A program made the translations under genes and the position numbers. 64,000 nt of DNA from Neptunicoccus sediminis. GTDB taxonomy: Bacteria > Pseudomonadota > Alphaproteobacteria > Rhodobacterales > Rhodobacteraceae. The stretch's first letter is position 1. Every line of letters begins with the position of its first letter. Of this stretch, positions 8,093 through 17,232 are shown one piece after another. The notes under the pieces were generated by a model. That model did not search any database, was not told where the DNA came from, and worked only from the letters and a program-made list of their open reading frames with translations. The stretch covers positions 310,001 to 374,000 of the forward strand of contig NZ_MDVX01000001.1 of assembly GCF_001719615.1 (NCBI RefSeq), in the 5' to 3' direction.

Positions 8093-10953
8093 CGCCCGCC
8101 CCCCTGTTTCTGCGGCTTCCCGCTCGCAGGGGTTTCCGGCGTTAAAAGGGGCCGCAATAGGGCCATCGGGTGGGCCCGCAGGGTCAGGCGCATGGACACA
8201 TAGTCTTCCACCACGTTTTCGCCCTCGCTCATCTCTGGCAGGGTGACGGGCGGTTCCTCCAGACCCTCTCCGTCCAGTTCCTGCGCAAACAGCGGCAGGG
8301 GCGCTGCGCCTTTGACCGCTTTGGCATGCCACAAAGCCTCGCGGCGGGTGTCGCCCAATGTGGCAAAGGCATCCGCTTCGGCCAGAATCTCCAACACATG
8401 GGGCGGGGTTCCGGCACGACGCCAGACATCTTCTACTTGGGTATAACCGTTGCCCCGCGCCGAACAGATCCACGTGGCTTCTTCCTCGCTCATTTTTCGG
8501 ATCTGGCGAAACCCGAGCCGCAAAGCCAGCCCGCCGCGCCCGTCCGGTTCCATCACATTGTCCCAGTAGCTGGCGTTGATACAGACGGGGCGAACTGTCA
8601 CTCCGTGTTCGCGGGCATCCCGCACGATCTGGGCCGGAGCGTAAAACCCCATCGGCTGGCTGTTCAGCAATGCGCAGGCAAAAATTCCGGGGTGATGGCA
8701 TTTCAGCCATGCACTGGCATAGACCAGCAGCGCAAAACTGGCCGCATGGCTTTCGGGAAACCCGTAAGATCCGAAACCTTCGATCTGGCCGAAACAGCGG
8801 GCCGCGAAGTCTTCGTCATAGCCGTTTTTCGCCATGCCCGAGAGAAAAAGTTCACGGAATTCAGACACATTGCCGTGTTTCTTGAAGGTGGCGAGTGATC
8901 GGCGCAAACGGTCCGCCTGTTCCGGCGTGAACCCCGCGCCAATGATCGCAATCTGCATCGCCTGTTCCTGAAACAGCGGCACGCCAAGGGTCTTGCCCAG
9001 CACCTCTCCCAAAGCATCAGAGGGAAAAGACACCTCTTCCAACCCCTGACGGCGGCGGATGAAAGGGTGCACCATATCCCCTTGGATCGGGCCGGGCCGG
9101 ATGATTGCCACCTCAATCACCAAATCATAAAATGTGCGCGGCCGCATCCGTGGCAAAAAGTTCATCTGCGCGCGGCTTTCCACCTGAAACACCCCCAGAC
9201 TGTCCGCCTCGCACAGCATGTCGTAAACTTTGGGGTCTTCGGGTGGCAGACTGGCGAGTGTGTATTCCGTGCCGTGGTGGTTTTCGATCAGATCAAACGC
9301 CTTGCGGATGCAGGTCAGCATGCCCAGCGACAGCACGTCCACCTTCAGAATACCCAGTGCGTCGATGTCATCCTTGTCCCAGCAAATGACCGTGCGCCCT
9401 TCCATCGCGGCATTTTCGATCGGAACCAGCGCGTCCAGCGCGCCTTCGGTAATGACGAAACCGCCCACATGTTGGGACAGGTGACGGGGAAAGCCGACGA
9501 TCTGATCCACCAGATCAAGGGTCTGTTTCAGGCGCGGCTCGTTCGGGTTCAACCCCAGTTCGCGCAACTGCTCTTCGGGCATTCCGCCGCTGCCCCACCC
9601 CCAAAGCTGCGAGGACAGGGCCGAGATCGTATCCCCGGACAGACCCATCGCGCGGCCCACCTCGCGGATCGCCCTTTTGCCACGGTAATGCACCACCGTG
9701 GCGCAAAGCCCCGCGCGGTGGCGGCCATAGCGTTCATAGATATACTGGATCACCTCTTCGCGACGTTCATGTTCAAAGTCCACGTCAATATCGGGGGGCT
9801 CGTCCCGCGCCTCTGAAACAAATCTCTCAAACACCATCGTCCCCACCTCCGGCGAAACAGAGGTCACGCCGAGGGCAAAACAGGCCACGGAATTGGCCGC
9901 CGAGCCGCGCCCCTGACACAGGATGCCACGGGAGCGGGCGAAATCCACCAGATCATGCACGGTCAGGAAATAGGGCGCATAGCCGAGCTTGCCGATCAGG
10001 GTCAGTTCATGGGTTAACATCCGCGCCACCCGATCCGGCACGCCTTCGGGGTAGCGCCATTTCAGACCCTCTCGCGACAACCGTTCAAGCCGGGCCTGCG
10101 GCGCTTCCCCCACCGAAATTTCCGAAGGGTATTCGTATTTCAACTCATCCAGAGAAAACCGGCAGCGCTGTGCAATTTGACCGCTGCGATGGACCGCGTC
10201 CTCATGTCCCTCAAACAGCCGCAACATCGCCGCCTCATCGCGCATATGTCGTTCCGCATTGGACAGCGCCTTATGGCCGATGTCGTCAATGCGCAGGCTT
10301 TCGCGGATGCAGGTCAGAACATCGCTCAGCCTGCGGCGCGATCCGCGGTGCATCACCGGCGTGGCAGAAGCAACGGTCTGCATCCCCAACCTTCGCGCCT
10401 GCTCTGCCACAGCATCAAACCGTGCGCTATCCTGCCCGTCATAACAGGGCGCCATCAACACAGAAACCGCGCTACCAAAGCGGCGGACCAGCTGTTGTGC
10501 GCGATCCTGCCAGCCCGCTGCCCCCCGAGGATAGATCGGGCTGGGGGGCAGCAATATCAGCTCCATCGCTGTTGCCTGTTCCAGAATATCCTCAAACCGC
10601 AACAGACAGTCCCCCTTGCCCGCCTGCTGTTTTGCCCGTGTCAGCATCTGGCACAAACCGCCCCAGCCGGTCCTGTCCTGCGGCAGCGCCACCACCGAGA
10701 ATCCGTCCACGGTTTCCAGTCGCGTTGCAGCTAACAGGCGGGGCACGACAGCCTCTTCCCCTGTTTCGCGCAGCTTGCGGGCAATTTCGCGCAGTTCCAC
10801 ATGGGCGCGCACAATCCCCGCCACAGAGTTCACATCTGCAATGGCAAGGGCTGGCATGGCAAACTCGAACGCTTGACGTGCGTATTCCTCGGCATGAGAG
10901 CCGCCGCCCAGAAAGGTGAAATTTGAAGTGTTGCAGAGTTCGACGAATGCCAT
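8089..10953 (-). CDS. dnaE2: Error-prone DNA polymerase DnaE2, C-terminal domain missing
   Basis: This 954-residue family-C polymerase is of the DnaE2 (ImuC) type used in SOS mutagenesis. The N-terminus FVELCNTSNFTFLGGGSHAEE is the PHP-domain opening. The catalytic Asp pair is in PDIDVDFEHERREE, and a third Asp in ILKVDVLSLGMLT. The segment QPMGFYAPAQIVRDAREHG is typical of the family. Characterised relatives are near 1,050-1,100 residues and continue after the segment equivalent to SMRLTLRAHPMALLRP into an OB-fold. Here the protein stops about 25 residues later, against the convergent LRR gene. No imuA or imuB lies next to it. The catalytic core looks intact. Confidence 0.9.
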   Translation of the reverse strand: MAFVELCNTSNFTFLGGGSHAEEYARQAFEFAMPALAIADVNSVAGIVRAHVELREIARKLRETGEEAVVPRLLAATRLETVDGFSVVALPQDRTGWGGLCQMLTRAKQQAGKGDCLLRFEDILEQATAMELILLPPSPIYPRGAAGWQDRAQQLVRRFGSAVSVLMAPCYDGQDSARFDAVAEQARRLGMQTVASATPVMHRGSRRRLSDVLTCIRESLRIDDIGHKALSNAERHMRDEAAMLRLFEGHEDAVHRSGQIAQRCRFSLDELKYEYPSEISVGEAPQARLERLSREGLKWRYPEGVPDRVARMLTHELTLIGKLGYAPYFLTVHDLVDFARSRGILCQGRGSAANSVACFALGVTSVSPEVGTMVFERFVSEARDEPPDIDVDFEHERREEVIQYIYERYGRHRAGLCATVVHYRGKRAIREVGRAMGLSGDTISALSSQLWGWGSGGMPEEQLRELGLNPNEPRLKQTLDLVDQIVGFPRHLSQHVGGFVITEGALDALVPIENAAMEGRTVICWDKDDIDALGILKVDVLSLGMLTCIRKAFDLIENHHGTEYTLASLPPEDPKVYDMLCEADSLGVFQVESRAQMNFLPRMRPRTFYDLVIEVAIIRPGPIQGDMVHPFIRRRQGLEEVSFPSDALGEVLGKTLGVPLFQEQAMQIAIIGAGFTPEQADRLRRSLATFKKHGNVSEFRELFLSGMAKNGYDEDFAARCFGQIEGFGSYGFPESHAASFALLVYASAWLKCHHPGIFACALLNSQPMGFYAPAQIVRDAREHGVTVRPVCINASYWDNVMEPDGRGGLALRLGFRQIRKMSEEEATWICSARGNGYTQVEDVWRRAGTPPHVLEILAEADAFATLGDTRREALWHAKAVKGAAPLPLFAQELDGEGLEEPPVTLPEMSEGENVVEDYVSMRLTLRAHPMALLRPLLTPETPASGKPQKQGGGR

Positions 10954-10959
10954 TGCACA

Positions 10960-10979
10960 ATTATATTCACGTTTTGTTC
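10960..10979 (-). promoter_or_regulatory. Putative LexA box and -10 element of dnaE2
   Basis: Read on the minus strand, GAAC-N7-GAAT spans 10979-10965. It differs by one base from GAAC-N7-GAAC, the LexA operator of many alphaproteobacteria. A perfect TATAAT (10965-10960) overlaps its end and lies only 6 bases before the dnaE2 ATG, so the transcript would be nearly or fully leaderless. The -35 region is poor. SOS control of dnaE2 is known in relatives, and the site here is inferred by eye. Confidence 0.55.
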
Positions 10980-11127
10980 TTTTTGCGAGTCCCCCTAGAC
11001 CTCAAAGCGCAGCATTTCCGGCAACGACGGGATTGGATATTTTAACCAAAAAGAGGCTCTTTAAGATTTCTTAACCAATAGGTGTCAAACTGGTCTTGCG
11101 GTACAGCCTGGGAAGGCGATGGCCGTC

Positions 11128-11165
11128 CAAAAAGAAGGCGCCCTGCACGGTTCTATCGGGGCGCC
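11128..11165 (-). terminator. Rho-independent terminator after the 11206-11706 gene
   Basis: On the minus strand GGCGCCC (11165-11159) pairs perfectly with GGGCGCC (11143-11137) across a 15-base loop, followed by TTCTTTTT. It lies about 40 bases beyond the stop of the small secreted protein gene and would end the rsfS-to-11206 run before dnaE2. Confidence 0.7.
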
Positions 11166-11205
11166 TGATTTCTCTTTTTGGATCAAATATCCAAAACCCG
11201 CGCTG

Positions 11206-11706
11206 TCAGCGGTCTTCCATCTTTTGCAGGTCGGACTCTGTGCATTTGCCCCGTGTCAGGCAGGATTGCAGCAGGTCAATACGGTCTTCGCTGGGCAATG
11301 ACAGGGTGCCATCGGGACAGGCCTGCATGTCAAGGACCAGTCCGGCGTCCGTGCGGCGCAGGAACATCAGGTGATCCTCGTTGGGGGTGGCGGGCAGACC
11401 GCCGCACCAGTGGGCAAGGCAATGAGTCTGGATGGTCAACTCGCGGGTAAAATCTGCGCCAAAGCCGTCCAAGCCCATAAACCGCCCTGTCAGCTTTGCC
11501 GGGATCGTGCGGGGTTTGCCTTCGGTATAGGGCGGTTCCGTTCCGGTTGGTCGGATCTTGCCCAAAGCAATTATATAAGTGTCTTCAGAGTCTTGGAACC
11601 TGTTGAACGCCTCTGCAAGATTGGGGCGCAAACAGCTGAGCGCACGGGCTTCCGCCGCGAAGAGCAGGCCCGCAATCATCAAAGAAAACAGCCCCGCAAG
11701 TTTCAT
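11206..11706 (-). CDS. Small secreted cysteine-containing protein, unknown function
   Basis: The 166-residue protein has a signal peptide ([21 protein letters not shown]) and six cysteines in the mature part ([22 protein letters not shown]), suggesting disulfides in the periplasm. I do not recognise a family. Its ATG overlaps the stop of rppH (ATGA), so it is the last gene of the envelope/RNA-processing run ctp-rppH. A terminator follows. A role linked to the upstream protease would be speculation. Confidence 0.7.
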   Translation of the reverse strand: MKLAGLFSLMIAGLLFAAEARALSCLRPNLAEAFNRFQDSEDTYIIALGKIRPTGTEPPYTEGKPRTIPAKLTGRFMGLDGFGADFTRELTIQTHCLAHWCGGLPATPNEDHLMFLRRTDAGLVLDMQACPDGTLSLPSEDRIDLLQSCLTRGKCTESDLQKMEDR

Positions 11707-12188
11707 TTTGTTTTGTCCCGAAACTCCCGGATCACCCGCTCATAGGTGTCCCGTTTGAAAGGAACGATCTTTTCCAGCAGGTCTTCGGGTTTCAACCAGC
11801 ACCATTCGCGGAATTCCGGTTCTTTGGTCGCGATGTTGACCACGGAATCCTCTCCGGTGAAGCGCAGCAGGAACCATTTCTGTTTCTGGCCGCGAAACCG
11901 CCCTTTCCAAAGCTTTGGCACCAGAGTGTGGGGCAGGTCGTAGGGAATCCAGTCTTCGGTTTCCGCTACAACCTCTACCGCGCTGGCGGGGATGCCGGTT
12001 TCTTCTTCCAGTTCCCGCAGGGCGGCGGTGCGGGGGGATTCGTCCTGCTCCACCCCGCCCTGTGGCATCTGCCAGGCGTCTTTGAAATTGTCGAGCCGCT
12101 GTCCGGCAAAGACGTGACCGTCCTTGTTGATGACCATCAGCCCGACACAGGGACGATAGGGTAGCTCTGCGATGGCTTCAGGGGTCAT
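11703..12188 (-). CDS. rppH: RNA pyrophosphohydrolase (Nudix)
   Basis: This 161-residue Nudix enzyme removes pyrophosphate from 5'-triphosphate RNA to start RNase E-dependent decay. The Nudix box is [20 protein letters not shown] followed by TGI. The family start [11 protein letters not shown], the motif WQMPQGG, and the aromatic segment [10 protein letters not shown] are typical of the alphaproteobacterial RppH/IalA group, as is the end REFRDK. The ATG overlaps the stop of the preceding S41 protease gene (ATGA), indicating translational coupling. Confidence 0.92.
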   Translation of the reverse strand: MTPEAIAELPYRPCVGLMVINKDGHVFAGQRLDNFKDAWQMPQGGVEQDESPRTAALRELEEETGIPASAVEVVAETEDWIPYDLPHTLVPKLWKGRFRGQKQKWFLLRFTGEDSVVNIATKEPEFREWCWLKPEDLLEKIVPFKRDTYERVIREFRDKTK

Positions 12189-13516
12189 TCGGCATCATTC
12201 TCCAGAACGGACAGGCCCTTGAGCACGTCCAGAGCGTAAGCCAGTTGTGAATCATTGTTGCGCAACTCTGCGGCTTTCTCTGCTTGAAGCCGTTCCTCTT
12301 CCAACTGGTTTTGTTGGTCTTCGGTCAGGCTGTCATTGCTTAAAGAGCCGCGCAGGTCGGCTTCAAACCGTTGCTGGCGGGCGTCTTCTTCGGCGGCGAC
12401 TTCAATCTGGGGGCGTTGTTCGACGATGATGTCCGGAGACACACCCAGTGCCTGAATGGACCGGCCCGAAGGCGTGTAATACCGCGCCGTGGTCAGGCGC
12501 ATCGCGCCATCGCCTTGCAGGGGCATAATCGTCTGCACAGAGCCTTTCCCGAAGGAGCGCGTTCCGATCACCACAGCGCGGTGATGGTCTTGCAGCGCAC
12601 CCGCAACAATTTCCGAGGCAGAGGCAGAGCCGCCGTTGATCAGCACAACGATAGGTTTGCCCTGCGCCAGATCGCCCGGCTGCGCATTGATCCGGTCGCT
12701 ATCCTGCGGGTTGCGGCCACGGGTAGAGACGATTTCGCCTTTTTCAAGGAAAGCATCGCTGACCAGAATTGCCTGATTGAGCAAACCGCCCGGATTGTTG
12801 CGCAGGTCGATGACAAAGCCGCTTACATTGTCGATCCCGCCAAGTTCCGCGACCTTTTCATTCAGGCCGGCTTCAAGATTGGCATAGGTCTGATCGGAGA
12901 AGGTCGTGATCCGCAGAACAACGCTGTCCCCTTCGATCCGCGCGCGGGAGGCTTTGACCTTGATGGTGTCGCGCACGATTGTGACGTCGAAAGGTTCTTC
13001 GCTGCCTTCGCGCACGATGGTGATGACGATCTCGCTGCCGATTGGACCGCGCATCAGCTCTACCGCGTCGTCAAGGGTCATGCCGAGCGTGCTTTCGCCG
13101 TCCACCTGCGTGATGAAATCGCCCGCTTGCACACCGGCCGCATCTGCAGGGGTGTCGTCAATCGGGCTGACCACTTTGACAAAGCCGTTTTCCTGTGTGA
13201 CCTCGATGCCAAGACCGCCAAATTCACCCCGTGTCTGCACCTGCATAGAGTCGAAATCTTCGGGAGGCAGATAGGAAGAGTGGGGATCAAGCGAGGTCAG
13301 CATCCCGTTAATGGCAGAGCGGATCAGTTCCTGTTCGTCCACCTCTTCCACATAGGCAGAGCGGATACGTTCGAAAATATCACCGAACAGGTCGAGTTGT
13401 TCGTAGGTGGATTTCGTGCGCGCGGCCTCTTGTGCGATCAGGGGGCCTGTCAGTTGCGCCGTCAAGACAATCCCTGCCAGAGTTCCGCCAACTGCGGCCA
13501 GTGCGAGTTTCTTCAT
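12185..13516 (-). CDS. ctpA: C-terminal processing peptidase, S41 family
   Basis: The 443-residue periplasmic protease has a signal or anchor peptide ([20 protein letters not shown]). A PDZ domain at about 90-170 includes FGGLGIEV and [14 protein letters not shown]. The catalytic core carries Ser in [16 protein letters not shown] and Lys in [11 protein letters not shown], which form the Ser/Lys dyad of Ctp enzymes. The C-terminus has a Gln/Glu-rich coiled segment. In many proteobacteria a ctpA gene follows an envC-like gene and the protease trims cell-wall hydrolases or their partners. The same order is seen here with a 9-base gap. Confidence 0.93.
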   Translation of the reverse strand: MKKLALAAVGGTLAGIVLTAQLTGPLIAQEAARTKSTYEQLDLFGDIFERIRSAYVEEVDEQELIRSAINGMLTSLDPHSSYLPPEDFDSMQVQTRGEFGGLGIEVTQENGFVKVVSPIDDTPADAAGVQAGDFITQVDGESTLGMTLDDAVELMRGPIGSEIVITIVREGSEEPFDVTIVRDTIKVKASRARIEGDSVVLRITTFSDQTYANLEAGLNEKVAELGGIDNVSGFVIDLRNNPGGLLNQAILVSDAFLEKGEIVSTRGRNPQDSDRINAQPGDLAQGKPIVVLINGGSASASEIVAGALQDHHRAVVIGTRSFGKGSVQTIMPLQGDGAMRLTTARYYTPSGRSIQALGVSPDIIVEQRPQIEVAAEEDARQQRFEADLRGSLSNDSLTEDQQNQLEEERLQAEKAAELRNNDSQLAYALDVLKGLSVLENDAE

Positions 13517-13525
13517 AAATCCATC

Positions 13526-14668
13526 CTACCTGTCGTTGATGGCAAACCAGATCCCGGGGTCCACGGGTTTGCCGTTATGTCTTAGCTCCATATAGAGCGT
13601 TTCTTGCGCGGTTGCACCACTGCCATCAGAGGCTTCCACCAGAAATTCCTGCGTGGCAGCCTGACTGCCACCCAACAACCCCACCGGAGCGCCCTGATCG
13701 ACGATTTGTCCGGTTTCACCGTAAACCTGTTCCATCCCGGCGATCACCAGTAGATATCCCGCCTGAGGCTCCAGAATGATCACGTTTCCGTAATCCAAAA
13801 GTGCGCCGGAATAGCGAATCGTTGCGGCGACCGGTGCAGTCACCAGCGCGAGGGGGCGTGCCGCGATCACCAGACCCGGACGTTTCAATCCGGCGGCATC
13901 CACCTCGTTAAAGCCGCGCAGTTGGGTGCCTTCCACCGGCAGGCGCAGGGTGCCGCGCATCCGGTCAAAGGGGATCGTTGCGGCGGCATCGGTATCAGGG
14001 GGGAGGACGCCGATGCTTTGTGCAAACAGCTCCAGCGAGGTGGCGCTATCCGCGAGGATCTGGGTCTTGATCGGATCGTCGGACATGCGGGTGGGCAAGT
14101 CTGTGCGATCCGAAATCGCCTGACTGAGCGCGACACGGGCCTCTTGCACGCCGGCCAGCCCCAGCCGCAGTTTCTCTTCGGCGCTGGTTTGAAGCGCTTG
14201 TAATTCCTGAAGTTCTTCCAGTTGGCTACGCAACTCTTCGGCCTGCCTTTGCAGCGCGGGCGTGACTTCGGACATCATCATACCGGATCGTGCCGTTCCG
14301 ACAGGGCCGGTCGGGTGGATCAACAGCATTGGCGTGCTCGCCCGTTCCAGCGTTTGCAGGATTCCCAACAGACGACTAAGCTGGTCGCGGCGGTTTTCAA
14401 ACTCCAGCCGGATCACCCTTTCGCGGATTGTGGCGCCGCGCAGACCGTCCCGCATGGCGCTTAGACCGGCTTCATAGGCCCGTACGGTTTCGCTGAGCGC
14501 TTTGACACGGTCCTTGGCGCTTTGGGCGTCGGCCAGATCTCGGGTTGCAGCGCTAAGCGCATCGGCGGCGAGTTGCGCCTTCATCACAGGATCACCCTGC
14601 GCCAGTGCCGCGCCACAGGCGAGCGTGGCAGATAAAACTGCCGCGAAAATTCCGCGCCCTGCTCTCAT
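13526..14668 (-). CDS. EnvC-like murein hydrolase activator with degenerate LytM domain
   Basis: The 380-residue protein has a signal peptide ending ALAQ, a long coiled-coil (about 35-190, rich in Glu, Gln, Leu and Arg) and a C-terminal M23/LytM-like domain with ALLDYGNVIILEPQAGYLLV and GAPVGLLGGS. The zinc ligands of active M23 peptidases (H-x-D and HxH) are not visible. The usual HaGxD stretch reads PGLVIAAR and the HxH position is VIAGME. It is therefore probably non-catalytic and activates an amidase at the division site, as EnvC does. The ATG overlaps the gpmI stop (ATGA). Confidence 0.85.
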   Translation of the reverse strand: MRAGRGIFAAVLSATLACGAALAQGDPVMKAQLAADALSAATRDLADAQSAKDRVKALSETVRAYEAGLSAMRDGLRGATIRERVIRLEFENRRDQLSRLLGILQTLERASTPMLLIHPTGPVGTARSGMMMSEVTPALQRQAEELRSQLEELQELQALQTSAEEKLRLGLAGVQEARVALSQAISDRTDLPTRMSDDPIKTQILADSATSLELFAQSIGVLPPDTDAAATIPFDRMRGTLRLPVEGTQLRGFNEVDAAGLKRPGLVIAARPLALVTAPVAATIRYSGALLDYGNVIILEPQAGYLLVIAGMEQVYGETGQIVDQGAPVGLLGGSQAATQEFLVEASDGSGATAQETLYMELRHNGKPVDPGIWFAINDR

Positions 14669-16182
14669 GCGTTTAGCAAACTCTTACCTGTCATTTCAGG
14701 CGGCTGATCCAGACCCATCAACGCCAGCAGCGTCGGGGCAAGATCGGCCAACCGACCGTTCGCGCGCAGCTTTGCGCTTTTCGGGCCGCCGATCAAGGCC
14801 ACTGGCACGGGATTTGTCGTGTGGGCGGTATGTGGCCCGCCGGTGACAGGATCAATCATGGTTTCGCAGTTGCCGTGATCCGCACAAAGCAGCATCGCAC
14901 CACCTGCATTTTCAAGCGCAATCAGAACCTGACCCAACCCCGCATCCACCGCAGCACAGGCGGTGGTTGCAGCCGCGATGCTGCCGGTGTGACCGACCAT
15001 ATCGGGGTTGGCGTAATTAACCACGATCAAGTGATATTTGCCGGAGTTGATCGCCTCCACCAGATGCTCTGTCACCTCGGCAGAGGACATTTCGGGTTGC
15101 AAATCATAGGTCGCGACCTTCGGACTAGCGGCAAGATAGCGGTCCTCGCCGTCCTCGGGGATTTCAACACCGCCGTTCAGGAAAAAGGTCACATGGGGGT
15201 ATTTTTCGGTTTCCGCGATGCGGAATTGCTGCAAACCCTTTTTTGCAACCCATGCGCCGAGTGTGTTTACGATGTCTTCTTCGGGAAAGATGCAGTCTAC
15301 ATAGGTGCTGTGGGCTTTGGAGTATTCGGTGAAGCCGCTGACCAGCGCCAGTTCGGGGCGGGGGCCTGTGTCAAATCCGTCAAAACCGGGCTGCGCAATC
15401 GAGGCGAGGATCTCGCGGGCGCGGTCGGCGCGGAAATTCAGGCAGACCAGTGAATCACCGTCCTTCATGCCATCATAAGCACCAATAACCGCCGGTTTGA
15501 AAAATTCATCCATGACGTCATTCGCGTAATTTTCGTCGATCACGGCTTGGGCGCTGGCAAATGCTGCGCCCGTACCGTTCACCATCGCCTGATAGGCCAG
15601 TTCCACGCGATCCCAGCGGTTGTCGCGATCAAGGGCGTAATACCGGCCCGAAACAGTGGCAATCGTTGCACTTTCAGGAAGGGCAGTTTGCAGGGAGGCC
15701 AGATACCTGTCGGCAGATTGCGGGGCCACGTCGCGCCCGTCAGTGAACAGGTGCAGGGCGGTCTTGCGTCCTGCCTTGTCCATAATGTCTGCCATAGCGA
15801 TCATATGGTCGATATGGCTGTGCACACCACCGTCCGACAGAACACCGCAGAGATGCACAACACCGTTGCCGGTGGTCATGATGCGTTCCACCGCAGGCTG
15901 CTGTGCCAGTTCGCCCCGTGTGATGATGCCGTTGATCTTGGCCAGATCCATTTCCACCACGCGCCCTGCGCCGATGTTCATATGGCCCACTTCGGAATTA
16001 CCCATCTGACCTTCTGGCAGGCCGACATCCGGCCCGAAAGTTGTCAGTGTGTTGTTTGGGCAGTCCCGCAGGATACGGTCGAAGTTCGGTGTGTCCGCCA
16101 GCGCGACCGCGTTGCCTTCGGTTTCGGGGCGCAATCCCCAGCCGTCCAGAATACACAATACAACGGGTTTGATCGGGGACAT
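14665..16182 (-). CDS. gpmI: 2,3-bisphosphoglycerate-independent phosphoglycerate mutase
   Basis: The 505-residue glycolytic/gluconeogenic enzyme interconverts 3- and 2-phosphoglycerate with Mn2+. Recognisable segments are the metal-binding LCILDGWG at the N-terminus, the Ser nucleophile in QMGNSEVGHMNIGAG, LFTDGRDVAP, NFRADRAREI, and the late metal site CADHGNCE. The start at 16182 gives the family-normal MSPIKPVVL, with GAGGT 6 bases upstream. Longer frames to 16359 lack both. It heads the gpmI, envC-like, ctpA, rppH, small-protein run. Confidence 0.96.
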   Translation of the reverse strand: MSPIKPVVLCILDGWGLRPETEGNAVALADTPNFDRILRDCPNNTLTTFGPDVGLPEGQMGNSEVGHMNIGAGRVVEMDLAKINGIITRGELAQQPAVERIMTTGNGVVHLCGVLSDGGVHSHIDHMIAMADIMDKAGRKTALHLFTDGRDVAPQSADRYLASLQTALPESATIATVSGRYYALDRDNRWDRVELAYQAMVNGTGAAFASAQAVIDENYANDVMDEFFKPAVIGAYDGMKDGDSLVCLNFRADRAREILASIAQPGFDGFDTGPRPELALVSGFTEYSKAHSTYVDCIFPEEDIVNTLGAWVAKKGLQQFRIAETEKYPHVTFFLNGGVEIPEDGEDRYLAASPKVATYDLQPEMSSAEVTEHLVEAINSGKYHLIVVNYANPDMVGHTGSIAAATTACAAVDAGLGQVLIALENAGGAMLLCADHGNCETMIDPVTGGPHTAHTTNPVPVALIGGPKSAKLRANGRLADLAPTLLALMGLDQPPEMTGKSLLNA

Positions 16183-16268
16183 CTGCTTACCTCTGGTCGG
16201 TTGTTGCCTTGCTGTGCAGATAGCGGCGATCGTTCTGAATGGCAAGTTTGCCCGCGGGATTCGGCGGA

Positions 16269-16739
16269 TCAGGCCCGATGGTAGGGCGCATTCCCCAGGA
16301 TCGAGGCTGCGCGGTAAAGTTGTTCGCTTAACATGACGCGCACCAGCATATGAGGCCAAACCATTTTTCCGAACGACAGCGCAAAATCAGCATCGGCCCG
16401 CAAATCCGGCGCCAGCCCGTCCGCCCCGCCAATCAGGATCGCCAGATCCTGCGTTCCGGTGTCGCGCCACTGGCCGAGCTTGTCCGAAAAATCCACCGAG
16501 CTGAGCAATTTGCCCCGCTCGTCCATGATCATGGTTAATGCGCCTTTGGGGATGGCCTTTCGCAACAGATCTGCTTCGGCGGCCATGCCTGCGTTCTTTT
16601 TATCCTCAACCTCAATCACGTTTACAGGACCGAGCCCCAAAGCGCGGCCCGATTTGTTAAAACGGTCAAGGTAATCGGAAATCAACGCCAGTTCGGGCCC
16701 CTTACGCAAGCGCCCGACAGCAATGATATGCAGCCGCAT
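16269..16739 (-). CDS. rlmH: 23S rRNA pseudouridine(1915) N3-methyltransferase RlmH
   Basis: This 156-residue SPOUT methyltransferase (formerly ybeA) modifies helix 69 of 23S rRNA. Typical stretches are MRLHIIAVGRLR at the start, LMIMDERGK-like TMIMDERGK, ILIGGADGL, SFGKMVWPHMLVRVML and the C-terminal EQLYRAASILGNAPYHR. The ATG at 16739 agrees with the family. It begins 7 bases after rsfS ends, the common rsfS-rlmH arrangement. Confidence 0.95.
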   Translation of the reverse strand: MRLHIIAVGRLRKGPELALISDYLDRFNKSGRALGLGPVNVIEVEDKKNAGMAAEADLLRKAIPKGALTMIMDERGKLLSSVDFSDKLGQWRDTGTQDLAILIGGADGLAPDLRADADFALSFGKMVWPHMLVRVMLSEQLYRAASILGNAPYHRA

Positions 16740-16746
16740 CAAAGGC

Positions 16747-17076
16747 TTATTCCGCGTCTTCCGCTACGGGCTGCCACATTTTTTCCAGCTGGTAGAACTC
16801 ACGCACTTCGGGGCGGAACAGATGAACGATCACGTCCCCCGCGTCGATCAGAACCCAGTCTCCCGCAGCTTTGCCTTCGATCCGCGGATTAACGCCTTTA
16901 TTTTGCTTCAGGCGCTCTGACAGCTTTTCAGCCATAGAGACAACTTGACGGGTTGAGCGGCCTGAAGCCACAACCATGTGATCGGCAACGGAAGATTTTC
17001 CGGCCAGATCCAGTGTCACGATGTCTTCGGCCTTGTCGCCTTGCAGCGAGTTCAGAACCAGATCCAGCATCGACAT
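16747..17076 (-). CDS. rsfS: Ribosomal silencing factor RsfS
   Basis: RsfS binds L14 and blocks subunit joining when nutrients are low. The core LDLVLNSLQGDKAEDIVTLD, then ADHMVVASGRSTRQV, GDWVLIDAGDVIVHLF and REFYQLEKMW is diagnostic. I give the first good ATG (17076, 109 residues). The frame is open further up. A GGAGG at 17143-17139 stands 8 bases before an in-frame CTG at 17130, so a start about 18 codons earlier on a non-ATG codon is quite possible. It is followed closely by rlmH. Confidence 0.9.
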   Translation of the reverse strand: MSMLDLVLNSLQGDKAEDIVTLDLAGKSSVADHMVVASGRSTRQVVSMAEKLSERLKQNKGVNPRIEGKAAGDWVLIDAGDVIVHLFRPEVREFYQLEKMWQPVAEDAE

Positions 17077-17232
17077 TGCTGGAATGTTTTCTTCTTTTTC
17101 GGCCGCTTGGGGCCCAACACGTTCAACCAGAACGATGTCCTCCGAATATACGCCACTCTTCCTCGGGCGCTGAGATACGATAAGGGTATCAGAGCGACCG
17201 AGTAGTCTCAAGCGAGAACAGGTAGGGCTAAA

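Noticed and set aside
12371-13585. A 404-codon plus-strand frame over ctpA
   Set aside because: Antisense shadow of a well-supported protease gene.
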